Below, piece after piece: positions 62,971 through 64,000 of a stretch of DNA of 64,000 nucleotides (positions within the stretch are counted from its first letter, which is position 1; each line of letters begins with the position of its first letter). The stretch is from Fusicatenibacter saccharivorans (GTDB lineage Bacteria > Bacillota > Clostridia > Lachnospirales > Lachnospiraceae). The notes under the pieces are model-generated. The model was not told the DNA's origin. It ran no database searches and worked only from the letters and a program-made list of their open reading frames with translations. The stretch spans positions 52,535 to 116,534 of the forward strand of contig NZ_JADNOP010000009.1 in NCBI RefSeq assembly GCF_015557635.1. Direction: 5' to 3'. The position numbers and the translations under genes are program-made.

Positions 62971-64000
62971 AATCGTCTTTTCCAGCACCTTCATCTCAAC
63001 CGGTTTTGAAACATGTGCATTCATGCCAGCCGCAAGGGAATGCTGAATGTCTTCTGAGAATGCATTGGCAGTCATGGCAATAATCGGTATCGTCTTTGCC
63101 AGTTCATGGGAACTTCTGCGGATTGCCCTCGTCGCCTCATAGCCATTCATAACAGGCATCTGCACATCCATCAGGATCATGTCATAATCACCTGGAGCAG
63201 ACTGCTCAAATGCTTTCAAAATCTCTTCGCCATTTTCACAGATGGTACATTCCGCACCTTCAATCTTTAACAGTTCCGTCAGGATCTCTGCGTTCAGCTC
63301 ATTATCCTCTGCACACAGGAATCTCATTCCCTGCAGGATATTACCATCCTGCTCATCTGTTTCTTCTTGTGCCGCCAGAGCAACTGTTCTATCCTCTGCA
63401 ATTTTCAGATCCATGAGAACCTCAAAACAGCTTCCCTGTCCCAATTCACTCTCCACATCAATGGTACCTCCCATTGCCTCAACCAGATTCTTAGTAATCG
63501 CCATTCCAAGTCCGGTTCCCTGTATTTTATTTGTAATGGAACTTTCCGCACGGGTAAACGCATCAAAAATTGTATCCTTGAAATCTGCCGACATTCCCAT
63601 ACCATTATCGCTAACTAAGAAACGGTACTTTGCATAGACAGATGACTTTGTCTCACATTCTTCTACAAAGAACTGAATTTCCCCACCTTCCTGGGTATAC
63701 TTCACTGCATTGGAAAGCAGGTTGCTGAAAATCTGTATCAGGTGAACCTGATCCCCATTCACCCACTCATGCTGAATATTTTCTTTTATGATTGTAAGGG
63801 TCTGCTGCTTTTCATATATTTGAGTATGAAATATAGTGTCAAGTTCCTGTACAAGATCCAGAATAGAAAAGTCAGAATATTTGAAGACTGTTTTTCCTGC
63901 CTCAATCTTGCTCATATCCAGAACGTCATTGATAATTCCCAACAGATGCTGTGATGAAATATCTATTTTATCTGCATACTCTATAACTTTTGCTTTATTA
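62917..64000 (-). CDS. Hybrid histidine kinase, C-terminal part (cut by window edge)
   Basis: The frame runs off the right edge. The visible 360 codons hold the end of HisKA (ISSQHLLGIINDVLDMSKIE), an ATPase domain (NLLSNAVKYTQEGG, DNGMGMS, GTGLGMAIT) and a receiver with Asp in MILMDVQMPVMNG and Lys in HVSKPVEM. The protein ends with an unusual tail, RSIKSGGGGTEPQVTVQ, encoded by a repeated G-tract element. It lies 59 bases before the lipoprotein gene on the same strand and may lead the kinase/lipoprotein operon. Confidence 0.88.
   Translation of the reverse strand, partial: NKAKVIEYADKIDISSQHLLGIINDVLDMSKIEAGKTVFKYSDFSILDLVQELDTIFHTQIYEKQQTLTIIKENIQHEWVNGDQVHLIQIFSNLLSNAVKYTQEGGEIQFFVEECETKSSVYAKYRFLVSDNGMGMSADFKDTIFDAFTRAESSITNKIQGTGLGMAITKNLVEAMGGTIDVESELGQGSCFEVLMDLKIAEDRTVALAAQEETDEQDGNILQGMRFLCAEDNELNAEILTELLKIEGAECTICENGEEILKAFEQSAPGDYDMILMDVQMPVMNGYEATRAIRRSSHELAKTIPIIAMTANAFSEDIQHSLAAGMNAHVSKPVEMKVLEKTIRSIKSGGGGTEPQVTVQ

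Overview
The window looks like a chromosomal segment of a Lachnospiraceae-type gut Clostridia (Firmicutes). The evidence is strong AAGGAGG-like ribosome binding sites, consensus sigma-A promoters with 17-bp spacers, the remA-gmk-rpoZ-rimO-pgsA order, a glnA gene followed by an ANTAR regulator, a DapL-type lysine pathway, a CD1871A-type CXXC peptide gene and many hybrid histidine kinases of the style common in this family. The species cannot be named from the sequence alone.

From 1 to about 41.7 kb the DNA is compact core genome. It holds nitrogen assimilation (dapL start, ANTAR regulator, glnA, gltD, gltB), nucleotide synthesis (pyrG, purF), a subtilisin-like protease, a small XRE regulator, a cysteine-rich small protein, a two-gene unknown unit, the remA-to-pgsA operon, rqcH, a P-type ATPase, leuS, an EF-G paralogue, tyrA-aroA, a phospholipid operon (PAP2, flippase-like membrane protein, pssA, psd), queA, sbcDC and two tRNA genes. 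Two stretches look like structured RNA with no protein to explain them: a roughly 200-nt RNA with its own promoter and terminator between pyrG and purF, and a folded element at the end of psd. glnA has a terminator-like hairpin in its leader.

From about 41.7 to 49.6 kb the DNA is visibly more AT-rich and partly decayed. LytTR regulators, an ABC-2 transporter and a CXXC/4Fe-4S/TlpA redox cluster are interleaved with broken genes: an aldehyde dehydrogenase with an internal out-of-frame deletion, two shortened LytTR genes, a response regulator with no output domain, and an amidohydrolase fragment joined to the first codons of an HPt gene.

From about 49.6 to 64 kb lies a signalling island. Four large histidine kinases (one cut by the window edge) sit with two substrate-binding lipoproteins encoded in translationally coupled pairs with kinases, and with a diguanylate cyclase. 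A c-di-GMP-I riboswitch with its own promoter and terminator faces away from the cyclase and leads into a kinase remnant, then a (TGTC)10 simple repeat directly in front of the ribosome binding site of an intact kinase. A G-tract/palindrome element occurs at the 3' end of both the remnant and the right-edge kinase. Taken together this suggests a nutrient-sensing network linked to c-di-GMP, with signs of recent duplication, deletion and possible phase variation. It is the best candidate here for an undescribed system.
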